DNA of 64,000 nucleotides from SMWD01 sp002729875 (GCA_036010905.1 DASCMH010000008.1:170979-234978); one strand, 5' to 3'; positions 26,181 through 35,751 are shown, counted from the stretch's first letter. Numbers and translations are program-made. The notes: generated by a model from the sequence alone, not told the origin.

Positions 26181-26332
26181 GATGATACCGGATTCAGGGT
26201 GGTATATCCCCATGCTGTTATTCGTATAACTAACTGATTATTAATAGTAAAATCGAGTTTTACAAAGAACCTACCTGCCCTAATAATAATAATAATCTTA
26301 ATATATATATTTAATTTATTAAGGGATTATGC

Positions 26333-27433
26333 ATGAAGATCACAAGCTCCAGAGAATCTTTTCTGCGACCACTACAAGCTATTATTGGTGTTGTTGAACG
26401 TCGTCAAACCATGCCGATCTTAGCCAACGTGTTATTACAGGTAAAAGACGGGCGTTTATCTATTACTGCCTCTGATCTTGAGGTCGAACTCGTTGCTGAA
26501 GCTGATGTCGATGAAGTTGATGCGCCCGGAGAAATTACTGTACCTGCCCGTAAATTTCTTGATATTTGCCGCAACTTGCCGGAGGAATCGACGCTCAGGC
26601 TTCACCTGGATGGTGATCGTATTATCCTCAAGTCCGGACGTAGCAGGTTTTTGCTAGCGACATTACCGGCCACAGATTACCCGGTGATCGACGATATTAA
26701 TGCGAACCAGGAAATTACTGTCGGCCAGGCAGAATTTCGCCGGTTGCTCGACAAGACCCATTTTTCCATGGCTCAGCAGGATGTGCGTTATTACCTGAAC
26801 GGTCTGTATGTGGAGATTGATAATGAGTCTGTGCGTGCCGTTGCCACAGACGGTCATCGGCTAGCACTGAGTGAAATGGAGATCAGCAATCCTGTTAATG
26901 CATCGCAGCAATTTATAGTCCCACGCAAAGGTGTTCTTGAGTTGCTGAAATTACTGGGTGATGGTGGTGAGGTGCGGTTATCTATCGGCACCAACCATTT
27001 GCGCGTTCATGTTGGCAATATCCGCTTTACATCTAAACTGATTGATGGTCGCTTTCCAGACTATGGCCGGGTAATCCCAAAACCTGAAGGCAACCTGTTA
27101 ATGACCGGACGTGATTATTTGCGCAGCGCCCTGCAACGGGCATCAATTTTATCCAATGAGAAGTATCGTGGTGTGCGACTGGATTTATCTGCAAAGTCAT
27201 TACGAATTCAGGCTAATAATCCGGAACATGAAGAAGCACAGGATGAGCTGGAGGTTGATTACAACGGCACGGACATGGAAATCGGTTTCAATGTTAATTA
27301 CTTGATTGAAGCCCTTTCAGCGGTCGATACCGATGATGTTGAAGTTGGTTTTATCGACTCTAATAGCAGTTGCGTCGTCAAGTGTCCGGGCGAGACTGAC
27401 TCAAAATTCGTCGTTATGCCGATGCGGCTTTAA
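26333..27433 (+). CDS. dnaN: DNA polymerase III beta subunit (sliding clamp)
   Basis: Processivity clamp: a dimeric ring around DNA that tethers polymerase III and other factors. 366 residues (E. coli 366), starting MKITSSRESFLRPLQAIIGV and ending VVMPMRL, the conserved C-terminus near the client-binding pocket. Three clamp domains are of normal size. Located 242 bases after dnaA; recF follows after 97 bases. Confidence 0.98.
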   Translation: MKITSSRESFLRPLQAIIGVVERRQTMPILANVLLQVKDGRLSITASDLEVELVAEADVDEVDAPGEITVPARKFLDICRNLPEESTLRLHLDGDRIILKSGRSRFLLATLPATDYPVIDDINANQEITVGQAEFRRLLDKTHFSMAQQDVRYYLNGLYVEIDNESVRAVATDGHRLALSEMEISNPVNASQQFIVPRKGVLELLKLLGDGGEVRLSIGTNHLRVHVGNIRFTSKLIDGRFPDYGRVIPKPEGNLLMTGRDYLRSALQRASILSNEKYRGVRLDLSAKSLRIQANNPEHEEAQDELEVDYNGTDMEIGFNVNYLIEALSAVDTDDVEVGFIDSNSSCVVKCPGETDSKFVVMPMRL

Positions 27434-27530
27434 CGAATAATGTAGCGGATTTAAATTCAATGGTCATAGAAAAAATTGCGTACCTGTTCTGGCAATCAAA
27501 TCCGACATCCACATCTTCCATAGCTGAATA

Positions 27531-28610
27531 ATGAGCCCCGAGGCCGGACTCCTGTTGCTGCGGGCACAACACCTGCGGTGCCTGGATGCAATTGAACTGA
27601 TAGCCGATCCGGCGCAAAACATTATTGTAGGTAAAAACGGGGCGGGAAAAACCAGCATCCTGGAAGCTATCTATTACCTGGGGCGGGGAAAGTCTTTCCG
27701 ACCCGGCCTGGCATCAATGCTCATCCAGTACGATCAGGAAGAATTTAATATTTTCGGTGAGGTTGCGAAACCACCTGGACGACATCGTTTGGGCATTAGT
27801 CATGGCCGTGAAGGTCGGCAGGTTCATTTTGATGCTCAGGCACAGGCAACGCTGGCGGATCTGGTTGCAGCATTGCCGGTACAGATTATAGATCCGGAAG
27901 TTCATCAACTGATACAGGGTGGGCCAAAGGGGCGACGAGAATTCATCGATTGGGGTGTGTTTCACGTGAAACATGATTTCCTTGGTGCGTGGCGGCGTTA
28001 TCGCAGAGCTTTAAAGCAACGCAATGCAGCTTTAAAGCAGGGAATGGCAAAACAGTCCGTTATGGCCTGGGACCCGGAACTGATTGAGTCCGGTTTGGTA
28101 ATAGATGCGGCAAGAAAAGAATATGTGAGTGCCTATATGCCATTAATGTCGTCGATTAGCTCCGAACTGCTTCTAAATGAGGTGATTTGTTGCTATCAAT
28201 CGGGTTGGGCAAATGCAGGATCATTTGCTGAAGCCCTGTCAGCCAGTTGGGATCGGGATTGCAACAATGGCGCAACACAGGTTGGTCCACATCGGGGCGA
28301 ACTGTTAATCCAATCCGATGGTCAGCCAGCACGTAATCGCCTGTCACGTGGTCAGCAAAAATTATTATCGATTGCCCTGGTGCTGGCCCAAAGTATTTTT
28401 GTTGCCCGGTCGCAGCAGCGCAAGGTCACATTACTGGTCGATGAGCCCGCAGCTGAACTCGACTCGGCTCATGTCCATAAACTTATTGAAATACTGAGCT
28501 GCGAAGAATTGCAATTATTTATTTCCACGCTGGATCTGGATGCCTTACCTGTCAATGATACGGCACGGGTGTTTCACGTGGAACGTGGCGCTTTATCTAC
28601 TCTGATATAA
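27531..28610 (+). CDS. recF: DNA replication and repair protein RecF
   Basis: SMC-like ATPase that helps load RecA at gaps. 359 residues. Walker A GKNGAGKTS near residue 34; the ABC-like signature LSRGQQKLL near 264 and Walker B LLVDEPAAELD near 300. Starts at ATG 27531. Two parS-like ParB sites lie within the reading frame (27958-27973 and 28570-28585), so the codons here serve double duty. Normal gene order between dnaN and gyrB. Confidence 0.97.
   Translation: MSPEAGLLLLRAQHLRCLDAIELIADPAQNIIVGKNGAGKTSILEAIYYLGRGKSFRPGLASMLIQYDQEEFNIFGEVAKPPGRHRLGISHGREGRQVHFDAQAQATLADLVAALPVQIIDPEVHQLIQGGPKGRREFIDWGVFHVKHDFLGAWRRYRRALKQRNAALKQGMAKQSVMAWDPELIESGLVIDAARKEYVSAYMPLMSSISSELLLNEVICCYQSGWANAGSFAEALSASWDRDCNNGATQVGPHRGELLIQSDGQPARNRLSRGQQKLLSIALVLAQSIFVARSQQRKVTLLVDEPAAELDSAHVHKLIEILSCEELQLFISTLDLDALPVNDTARVFHVERGALSTLI
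27958..27973. promoter_or_regulatory. parS site (perfect palindrome TGTTTCACGTGAAACA)
   Basis: 16-base perfect palindrome TGTTTCACGTGAAACA, identical to the conserved bacterial chromosomal parS consensus. It is inside recF, about 3 kb from dnaA and 23 kb from parAB. ParB encoded at 3962-4879 is expected to load here. Confidence 0.9.
28570..28585. promoter_or_regulatory. parS-like site, near consensus
   Basis: TGTTTCACGTGGAACG: 16 bases matching the parS consensus except at the outermost position, with a core CACGTG and arms mixing the TTTC and GGAA variants. Lies in the last 14 codons of recF, about 600 bases from the first site. Confidence 0.75.
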
Positions 28611-28638
28611 TCGCTCAGTTCACCTTCAGGGAAAAAAA

Positions 28639-31056
28639 ATGGCCAGCGAAGAAAATTATGATTCCAGTAATATCAAGGTTCTTAAGGGTCTTGATGCGGT
28701 CAGAAAACGCCCTGGTATGTATATCGGTGATACCGATGATGGTACCGGTTTACACCATATGGTTTTCGAGGTTGTTGATAATTCTATCGATGAGGCCCTG
28801 GCCGGTCATTGTTCGGAAATTAACGTCACCATCCATCAGGATGAATCGATAACCGTCAGTGATGACGGACGCGGTATACCGGTTGGTGAGCACGCGGAAG
28901 AGGGCAAGTCCGCAGCTGAAGTGATCATGACCGTGTTACATGCCGGCGGCAAGTTTGACGATAATTCCTACAAGGTTTCCGGGGGTTTGCACGGTGTCGG
29001 TGTGTCGGTTGTTAATGCATTGTCCGAGTCATTGCACCTGGTGATTTTTCGTGAAGGCAGTATTCATGAGCAACATTATCAGTTAGGTGATCCGCTCGGA
29101 CCGCCGAAAACCACGGGTAGTTCGGAGAAAACCGGGACTTCGATTCGCTTTAAACCGAGCGCTGATATTTTTTCAAATATCGTCTTTCATTACGACGTTC
29201 TGGCAAGCCGACTACGGGAATTGTCTTTCCTGAACTCGGGTGTTCGCATCCGACTCCTTGATGAACGCGAGAACAAGGAAGACATATTTGAATTCGAGGG
29301 CGGGATAAAGGCATTCGTGCAGCATCTGAACCGAAACAAAGCGCCCATACAAGGAACTGTTGTTAATATTGACGCAGAGCAGGACGGTGTTGTGGTTGCG
29401 GCTGCGCTGCAATGGAACGATGGTTACCAGGAAAACATGTTTTGCTTCACTAATAATATTCCCCAGCGTGATGGTGGTACCCACCTGGCCGGTTTTCGTA
29501 GCGCTTTAACGCGGACCCTGAATGTTTATATCGACAAAGAAGCAACAACCAAGAAGGAAAAGACCAATACGACAGGTGACGATGCACGTGAAGGTTTGAC
29601 GGCCGTATTATCAGTCAAGGTACCCGATCCGAAATTTTCCTCACAGACCAAAGACAAACTGGTTTCGTCTGAAATCAAGGGTATTGTAGAAGCGGCTGTT
29701 TCGAGCGGGCTTGAAGATTTTTTGCTGGAAAATCCCCAGGAAGCCAAAAGCATAGTTTCAAAAATTATTGATGCTTCGCGCGCACGTGAAGCAGCACGCA
29801 AGGCTCGTGAGATGACCCGGCGCAAAGGTGCGCTGGATATTGCCGGGTTACCCGGCAAACTAGCCGATTGTCAGGAAAAAGACCCGGCATTGTCAGAAAT
29901 CTTCCTGGTGGAGGGCGATTCAGCAGGCGGTTCGGCCAAGCAGGGTCGCGACCGACGTACCCAGGCAATACTGCCGCTAAAGGGTAAGATACTGAATGTA
30001 GAACGCGCCCGTTTCGATAAGATGCTGGCTTCAGCCGAGGTCGGCACATTAATCACAGCGCTCGGTTGTGGCATCGGCCGGGAAGATTTTGATGCGGATA
30101 AATTACGCTATCATCGTATTATCATCATGACCGATGCCGATGTCGACGGCTCGCATATCCGCACCCTGTTGCTGACATTTTTCTACCGACAGATGTTGCC
30201 GCTCATCGAACGCGGTCATATCTATATTGCACAACCGCCGTTATACAAAGTGAAACGCGGCAAACAGGAACATTACGTCAAAGACGATGCAGAACTGGAC
30301 GCGTACCTGTTAAATGTTGCCATCGAGAAGGCAGCGTTGCATGTTAACGGCGAAGCGCCGCCTATTACCGGGCAGGCACTGTCCGGGCTTGCTTCCAAGT
30401 ATGTCAGTGTCATGAATATCATTGAGCGGTTGTCCCGGCGTCACGAACGGGCGCTGCTCGAACAGATGATTTATTTGCCGGAAATCAGCGCAGAGCATCT
30501 GACAGATGCAAAAATTCTGACTGAGTGGGCCGGGCATTTACAACAGGCACTTAATCAGACCGCCAACGCATCGAAGGCGCAGTACCATGTGAACGTTACA
30601 CAATCTGATGAAGCCGTAACAGGGTTTTGCATCAGTCGTTTGCAACATGGTGTCGAAGATTGCAACGATGTGTCGATACATTTTTTCGCTTCACCTGAAT
30701 ATGCTCACTTTGTTGCTTTGGGCAAAGATATTAACGGCCTCATCGAAGCAGGTGCATACGTTACCCGTGGGGAGAACCGGCACGATATAGCGTCTCTCAA
30801 AGAAGCCGTCGAGTGGCTTATGAATGAGGCACGCAAAGGTCAGGCAATCCAGCGTTACAAGGGTCTCGGCGAAATGAACCCCGAACAATTGTGGGATACG
30901 ACTGTTAATCCGGCAACCCGTAGCCTGATGCAGGTCAGGATTGAAGATGCGGTTGCGGCAGACGAGATTTTCACCACGCTGATGGGCGATCAGGTCGAAC
31001 CACGCCGGCAATTCATTGAGAACTTTGCACTGACGGTCGAGAATCTCGATATTTAA
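28639..31056 (+). CDS. gyrB: DNA gyrase subunit B
   Basis: ATPase subunit of gyrase, which introduces negative supercoils. 805 residues, the gammaproteobacterial length. GHKL ATPase motifs DNSIDEALAG (near 46), DDGRGIPVG and GGLHGVGVSVVNALS (near 115); TOPRIM motifs EGDSAGGSAKQGRDR (near 425) and DADVDGSHIRTLLL (near 500). ATG at 28639 follows recF by 28 bases with a purine-rich AGGGAAAA upstream. Codes for the target of coumarin antibiotics. Confidence 0.98.
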   Translation: MASEENYDSSNIKVLKGLDAVRKRPGMYIGDTDDGTGLHHMVFEVVDNSIDEALAGHCSEINVTIHQDESITVSDDGRGIPVGEHAEEGKSAAEVIMTVLHAGGKFDDNSYKVSGGLHGVGVSVVNALSESLHLVIFREGSIHEQHYQLGDPLGPPKTTGSSEKTGTSIRFKPSADIFSNIVFHYDVLASRLRELSFLNSGVRIRLLDERENKEDIFEFEGGIKAFVQHLNRNKAPIQGTVVNIDAEQDGVVVAAALQWNDGYQENMFCFTNNIPQRDGGTHLAGFRSALTRTLNVYIDKEATTKKEKTNTTGDDAREGLTAVLSVKVPDPKFSSQTKDKLVSSEIKGIVEAAVSSGLEDFLLENPQEAKSIVSKIIDASRAREAARKAREMTRRKGALDIAGLPGKLADCQEKDPALSEIFLVEGDSAGGSAKQGRDRRTQAILPLKGKILNVERARFDKMLASAEVGTLITALGCGIGREDFDADKLRYHRIIIMTDADVDGSHIRTLLLTFFYRQMLPLIERGHIYIAQPPLYKVKRGKQEHYVKDDAELDAYLLNVAIEKAALHVNGEAPPITGQALSGLASKYVSVMNIIERLSRRHERALLEQMIYLPEISAEHLTDAKILTEWAGHLQQALNQTANASKAQYHVNVTQSDEAVTGFCISRLQHGVEDCNDVSIHFFASPEYAHFVALGKDINGLIEAGAYVTRGENRHDIASLKEAVEWLMNEARKGQAIQRYKGLGEMNPEQLWDTTVNPATRSLMQVRIEDAVAADEIFTTLMGDQVEPRRQFIENFALTVENLDI

Positions 31057-31093
31057 CTCGGTAAATTCGGGCGTGGCTGCAGCCGTAATATGG

Positions 31094-31114
31094 TGTTGCT
31101 AAAGTTTTGCAACA
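31094..31114. terminator. Weak hairpin between gyrB and plsC
   Basis: TGTTGC-N9-GCAACA inverted repeat in the 86-base convergent spacer after gyrB, followed by a T-rich stretch on the plus strand. A modest candidate terminator for dnaA-gyrB transcription. Confidence 0.35.
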
Positions 31115-31142
31115 GTTTCGCTTTTTGTCTGGATGCATACAC

Positions 31143-31859
31143 TCAGTTACGTAGTTCAGTAATCTTTGTTTCGATCCAGCGCTGAATTTCTTCGTTTATG
31201 GCGCGCGGCTCATGTCCGGTAGGATCAATCGGCGGCCCAATGACAAAACGAACCGTACCCGCTCGTTTTCGCCAGCCGCGTCTGGCCCAAAAGTCGCCGG
31301 CATTGTGGGCAACGGGCAAAATAACGGTATTGGCTTCCTGTGCCAGCAGGGCTCCGGAGATTCCGTAGCGACGTGTTTCACCGCTACGCATACGCGTTCC
31401 TTCCGGAAAAATCATGATCCACAAACCTTTGGCGTGGCGGTTTTTTCCTTGTGTTATGACCTGTTTGACCGCTGCCCGGCGAGCTTTACGATTAATTGCG
31501 ATCGGCTGCAGGCAGGCTAACGCCCAGCCAAAAAATGGGGTCAACAACAACTCCCGTTTCAACACCCAGGTCTGTCGGGGGAACAGCTTTAATAGGGCAA
31601 TGGTTTCATAAGTTGAAGAGTGCTTGATGAATACCACACAATTTTTTTCAGGAATATGCTCTGCACCCTCGATACTGTAATCCAGCCGGCAGAGTATTTT
31701 GCAGACCCAGAGGGTGAATCGAGACCACACCAATGCCGGCATGTAACTGAGATCTTGGCCGAATGGGCGCAGGATAATGACCAGGGTCGCAAAGGGCGCG
31801 ATACTAACGAACATAATGGTAGTAAACAGAATTGATCTTAGGGTCAGCATCGATATCAC
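31143..31859 (-). CDS. plsC: 1-acyl-sn-glycerol-3-phosphate acyltransferase (PlsC-like)
   Basis: Adds the second acyl chain in phosphatidic acid synthesis at the inner membrane. 238 residues with an N-terminal membrane segment. Motif I reads KHSSTYET, i.e. H-x4-E rather than the common H-x4-D, a variant I know from proteobacterial members of this family; motif III is FPEGTRMRSGE (around 150). Its start overlaps the stop of gmhB by four bases (ATGA type coupling). Could instead be one of several PlsC paralogues with a special acyl preference. Confidence 0.88.
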   Translation of the reverse strand: MISMLTLRSILFTTIMFVSIAPFATLVIILRPFGQDLSYMPALVWSRFTLWVCKILCRLDYSIEGAEHIPEKNCVVFIKHSSTYETIALLKLFPRQTWVLKRELLLTPFFGWALACLQPIAINRKARRAAVKQVITQGKNRHAKGLWIMIFPEGTRMRSGETRRYGISGALLAQEANTVILPVAHNAGDFWARRGWRKRAGTVRFVIGPPIDPTGHEPRAINEEIQRWIETKITELRN

Positions 31860-32428
31860 GCGGTTAGTTGAGCGGCAACGGCGCTCAGGTCATCAAGAAT
31901 AGTAACGCTCTGATCTGCCGGCAGACATTGCTCGGTGTCAAGACCGTTGCCGGTGCGCACAAGAATGGCCGGTGCGCCGAATGCCCAGGCGGCTTCCAGA
32001 TCTCGTAATGAGTCACCCACAATAATCATGTCCGCAGCGTTGCGATGATACTTCCGGGCAATCTGGCGTAGTAATCCGGGTTGCGGTTTTCTGCAATCAC
32101 ACCCTGCCTGGGGATCATGCGGGCAAAAATAAATCCCATCAATTCGCCCACCTGCAGCGGTTAAGGTTGCCAGCATCTTGGCATGAATATCCTCAAGTGT
32201 TTCAGGTGAGAACAGACCGCGTCCGATACCCGATTGGTTGGTGGCGACCACGACCGTAAAGCCGGCATCGTTAAGCTGCCTGATCGCTTCAGGACTGCCG
32301 GGCAATGCTATCCATTCGTGCGGCGATTTGATAAAGGTTGTCGAATCATGATTGATGACGCCATCCCGATCCAGCACGATCAAAGGCCGCAGTGACCGCT
32401 GGCTCGAGTCTGTTGAAAGCTCGCTCAT
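31856..32428 (-). CDS. gmhB: D-glycero-beta-D-manno-heptose 1,7-bisphosphate 7-phosphatase
   Basis: HAD-family phosphatase removing the C7 phosphate in ADP-heptose synthesis for lipopolysaccharide core. 190 residues. HAD motif I is LDRDGVIN (near 19), with VVATNQSGIGRG after it; the zinc-binding loop CPHDPQAGCDCRKP (about 102-115) marks GmhB. Ten bases after glyS and overlapping plsC: an operon glyQ-glyS-gmhB-plsC, an order seen in many gammaproteobacteria. Confidence 0.94.
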   Translation of the reverse strand: MSELSTDSSQRSLRPLIVLDRDGVINHDSTTFIKSPHEWIALPGSPEAIRQLNDAGFTVVVATNQSGIGRGLFSPETLEDIHAKMLATLTAAGGRIDGIYFCPHDPQAGCDCRKPQPGLLRQIARKYHRNAADMIIVGDSLRDLEAAWAFGAPAILVRTGNGLDTEQCLPADQSVTILDDLSAVAAQLTA

Positions 32429-32438
32429 AGTGTCTGTC

Positions 32439-34544
32439 TCAACGTGGCGGTATGCAGGAAATATCCGCTACATCAAGGAATAGCTGCCGCAACCGGCTTA
32501 GTGTCGTCAGTCGGTTCAGGCGCAGCCGCTGGTCTTTGTCCATCACGAGTACGGTGTCGAAATACGCATCAACCGGTTGTTTCAGGCCGGCCAGGCGATC
32601 CAGAATACCCGCGTAATTGCGTGCAGCGATATCCGCACGATGGGGTTTGGCAATGTTGTCAAGCGCGGTAAACAAGGCTCGTTCCTGTTCGGTTGCAAAC
32701 AGTGAGGTGTCGATGTCGCCCGTTTCGGGTGTATCGGCGGTCTTTAAAATGTTGGCGATACGTTTGTTGGCACTGGCGAGACTGTCAGCCGCAGCCAGGT
32801 TCATAAACGCACAGACAGCGACAATTCTCTGGTACAGATCAAGCGGTGCAGGAGGGCGGCGGACGCGTACGGACTCGAATATTTCTGCCGTGACCGTGCC
32901 GGCTTCCAGTCCGGGGGCATGGCCATCGAGAAAATAGCCGCGCGCTCGATCCAGCAGGAACGTATAGAGATCATCACGCAGAGTGGCCTGATCCGTGACC
33001 TCGACCGGTTGCACGCTGACCGCATGATCAAGCAGCGCCACGATGTCGACATCCAGCTGTGCCTCGATCAGGATACGGATAATACCGAGGGCAGCCCGAC
33101 GCAGTCCGAACGGATCCTTGTTGCCGGTGGGTCTTTTTCCCATAGCAAAAATCCCGGCCAGCGTGTCGAGCCGGTCGGCGATGGCCAGAATTTTGCCGGT
33201 CTTACTTGCGGGCAGGGGGCCGCCGGCTTGCGTCGGCAGGTATTGTTCTTCGATAGCAATGGCGACGGCGCTATCCTCACCGTCGAGTTCCGCATAATAG
33301 CGGCCAATCCGGCCCTGCAATTTGGGAAATTCACCGACCATCTCGGTCATCAGGTCGGTCTTGGCCAACTCCGCAGCGCGGCGAACAATAAGTTCGTCGC
33401 CACCCAGTGTTGCTGTCAGCATTGATGCCAGTTCCGCGACCCGGGCCGATTTATCCCGGAGGTTACCGAGACGTTTTTCGAATACGACATCTGCCAGCCC
33501 TGGCAGGCGCGATTCGAGTTTGATCTTGCGATCGGTATCCCAGAAAAATCCGGCATCGGCCAGGCGTGGTGCGACGACGCGTTCATTACCCTTGCGCACT
33601 TCATCGGGTTGTGAACTGTCAAGGTTGCTCATGGCGATGAAGTGCGGCATCAGTTTGCCGTCTTTGCCGCGTAACGGAAAGTAGCGCTGGTGATCCTGCA
33701 GGGTTGCAATCAGCACCTCTTCGGGCAGGCGCAGGAATTGCGGATCAAAATTGCCGGTTACCGGAACCGGCCACTCGACCAGCGCCGTTACTTCGTCAAG
33801 TACGGCCGGTTCGAGAATAACTTCGGCGTTGAGTTCGCCGGCGATGGTTTTGGCCAGTTCAACTATGCGCTGACGTCGGGCATTGAAGTCCGCGATCACC
33901 CGCCCCTGTTCCCGAAGGCCGAGTTCATAGTCGCCGGCAACCCGCAGTGAGAAGGGTACCGGTGCGTGAAACCGATGGCCGCGTGTTGTAGAGCCTGCGG
34001 TAACATCCAGTATGGTCGCCGGTATAACGGTGTCGCCGAGCATCATGACGAGCCAGTGAACGGGCCGGACAAATTCAACATCGGAGCTGCCCCAACGCAT
34101 TCGTTTCGGGATCGGCAGTTCTGCCAGTGTTGCGGAGATGATGTCCGGCAATAGTTCGGCCGTATCGTGGCCCGGTTTTTCACCGCGGTATATCAGCCAT
34201 TCACCTTTATCAGTCTTGAGCCTGTCGAGTGCATCAAGCGTGACATTCAGACCTTCGGCAAATGCAGTTGCGGCGCGGGTCGGCTCACCGTCAGCATCGA
34301 ATGCAATGCGCGTCGGTGGCCCGCGCTTTTCTATTTTTTGCGGTGCCTGGCGTAATTGCAGGTCATCGATCAGGATTGCGAGGCGTCTCGGTGTGGCATA
34401 TGAGCGCAGGTTGCCCATGGTCACACCGGCATCAACCAGCCGCGAGTGCACGCCGTCGGCAAAGGCCTGTTCAAGTCGTCCCAATGCTTTGGGCGGCAGT
34501 TCTTCGGTGCCCAGTTCGACGAGAAAATCTGCCTGATCAGCCAT
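32439..34544 (-). CDS. glyS: Glycine--tRNA ligase beta subunit
   Basis: Beta subunit of the heterotetrameric alpha2-beta2 glycyl-tRNA synthetase; provides tRNA recognition. 701 residues from the ATG at 34544 (MADQADFLVELGTEELPPKA), nine bases after the glyQ stop; a GTG at 34553 is an alternative three codons earlier. E. coli GlyS is 689. The C-terminal anticodon-binding region of the class (FFDTVLVM type) reads AYFDTVLVMDKDQRLRLNRL. Forms an operon with glyQ. Confidence 0.96.
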   Translation of the reverse strand: MADQADFLVELGTEELPPKALGRLEQAFADGVHSRLVDAGVTMGNLRSYATPRRLAILIDDLQLRQAPQKIEKRGPPTRIAFDADGEPTRAATAFAEGLNVTLDALDRLKTDKGEWLIYRGEKPGHDTAELLPDIISATLAELPIPKRMRWGSSDVEFVRPVHWLVMMLGDTVIPATILDVTAGSTTRGHRFHAPVPFSLRVAGDYELGLREQGRVIADFNARRQRIVELAKTIAGELNAEVILEPAVLDEVTALVEWPVPVTGNFDPQFLRLPEEVLIATLQDHQRYFPLRGKDGKLMPHFIAMSNLDSSQPDEVRKGNERVVAPRLADAGFFWDTDRKIKLESRLPGLADVVFEKRLGNLRDKSARVAELASMLTATLGGDELIVRRAAELAKTDLMTEMVGEFPKLQGRIGRYYAELDGEDSAVAIAIEEQYLPTQAGGPLPASKTGKILAIADRLDTLAGIFAMGKRPTGNKDPFGLRRAALGIIRILIEAQLDVDIVALLDHAVSVQPVEVTDQATLRDDLYTFLLDRARGYFLDGHAPGLEAGTVTAEIFESVRVRRPPAPLDLYQRIVAVCAFMNLAAADSLASANKRIANILKTADTPETGDIDTSLFATEQERALFTALDNIAKPHRADIAARNYAGILDRLAGLKQPVDAYFDTVLVMDKDQRLRLNRLTTLSRLRQLFLDVADISCIPPR

Positions 34545-34553
34545 CGGATACAC

Positions 34554-35486
34554 TCACTCTTGATGCTTGGCGGCGGTTGCACTGCTGGTGTTCAGCAGCG
34601 GGAATCCGAGTGTCTTGCGACTCTCGTAATAAGCTTCGGCAACCGAGCGCGCCATTTGCCTGATGCGCAGGATATATGCCTGTCTTGCCGTGACCGAAAT
34701 TGCGCGACGGGCATCAAGCAGGTTAAAAGTATGTGATGCGTCAAGAATTTGTTCGTAAGCCGGTAAGGTCAGATGTTGTCCGATTAATTCGCTGCAGAGT
34801 CGTTCCGCAGCTTCGAAACGGTCGAACAACACAGCTGTGTCGGCTGCTGTGAAGTTATAGCGTGACATCTCGACTTCATTTTGATGAAACACGTCACCAT
34901 AGGTAACCGTCCCGTCCGGTCCTGTATTCCAGACCAGATCGTAGACACTGTCCACACCCTGTAGATACATCGCGATACGTTCCAGGCCGTAAGTGATCTC
35001 TCCGCTGACTGGTCTACAGTCGAGTCCGCCCACCTGCTGAAAATACGTGAACTGGGTGACTTCCATGCCGTTCAGCCAGACCTCCCAGCCCAGCCCCCAG
35101 GCGCCGAGTGATGGCGACTCCCAGTTGTCTTCGACAAAACGGATGTCATGGATGAGTGGGTCGATCCCCAGAGATTCCAGGGAATCAAGGTATAAGTCCT
35201 GAATGTCCGGTGGCGATGGCTTTAAAACGACCTGGAACTGGTAGTAATGCTGGAGTCGGAATGGATTTTCACCATAACGGCCGTCGGTTGGTCTGCGGCT
35301 TGGTTGAACGTAGGCTGCGCGCCAGGGTTCAGGGCCAATAGAACGCAGGAAAGTTGCCGCATGAAAGGTACCGGCACCCATCGGCATGTCATAGGGCTGC
35401 AAAACAACACAGTTATGTTCACCCCAATATTGCTGGAGCGCGAGAATCAGATTTTGAAATGTTGACGGGGTTGTCCGGATGCTCAC
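34554..35486 (-). CDS. glyQ: Glycine--tRNA ligase alpha subunit
   Basis: Catalytic class II subunit that makes glycyl-adenylate. I prefer the GTG at 35486 (310 residues; E. coli 303), as the family starts a few residues before TFQNLILALQQYWGEHNC; the longer frame from 35528 adds 14 unconserved residues. Strongly conserved blocks include QPSRRPTDGRYGENP and GWEVWLNGMEVTQFTYFQQ. Adjacent to glyS, divergent from glnA. Confidence 0.95.
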   Translation of the reverse strand: MSIRTTPSTFQNLILALQQYWGEHNCVVLQPYDMPMGAGTFHAATFLRSIGPEPWRAAYVQPSRRPTDGRYGENPFRLQHYYQFQVVLKPSPPDIQDLYLDSLESLGIDPLIHDIRFVEDNWESPSLGAWGLGWEVWLNGMEVTQFTYFQQVGGLDCRPVSGEITYGLERIAMYLQGVDSVYDLVWNTGPDGTVTYGDVFHQNEVEMSRYNFTAADTAVLFDRFEAAERLCSELIGQHLTLPAYEQILDASHTFNLLDARRAISVTARQAYILRIRQMARSVAEAYYESRKTLGFPLLNTSSATAAKHQE

Positions 35487-35656
35487 AGTGATGCCCTGAT
35501 TTACTCTGGCGCGCAAGTATAGCGTCATTTTACGGTGCTACCGGATAAATACGGCGGTCAGGTCTGCAAATGATAAGTTCGCAGCAGGTGATTAGGCATC
35601 GTCTGCATTTATTCTCAGCGCGGTCTGATCTGAGACAGTGCAATATTATCTCGACA

Positions 35657-35673
35657 TGCACTACAATAGTGCA
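35657..35673. promoter_or_regulatory. NtrC (GlnG) binding site
   Basis: TGCACTACAATAGTGCA, a perfect 7-3-7 inverted repeat that closely matches the enteric NtrC enhancer consensus TGCACYN5RGTGCA. About 80 bases upstream of the sigma-54 type promoter, a typical enhancer position. ntrC is encoded at 39056-40477. Confidence 0.8.
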
Positions 35674-35735
35674 TCTGAAATATTGGTTTTAAAAAAAATA
35701 TTAATTAAATCAGTTATTTATTGATTCAAGCTGGT

Positions 35736-35751
35736 TGGTACGATTTGTGCA
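35736..35751 (+). promoter_or_regulatory. Sigma-54 promoter of glnA
   Basis: TGGTACGATTTGTGCA matches the -24/-12 pattern TGGCACG-N4-TTGCA: GG and GC are separated by the required 10 bases, with two deviations (T for C, G for T). The start site would be near 35762, about 95 bases before the glnA ATG. Confidence 0.7.

Larger units (their letters stand above)
26091..26332. other. dnaA-dnaN spacer, AT-rich, candidate oriC region
   Basis: 242 bases between dnaA and dnaN. Holds one DnaA box matching TTATNCACA (26172-26180), a one-mismatch box on the minus strand (TTGTTCACA at 26137-26145), and a strongly AT-rich tract at about 26280-26328 with repeated TAA triplets and TATATA, which would suit an unwinding element. 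This is a stronger origin candidate than the rpmH-dnaA spacer by AT content, but I could not compute GC skew. Confidence 0.5.
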
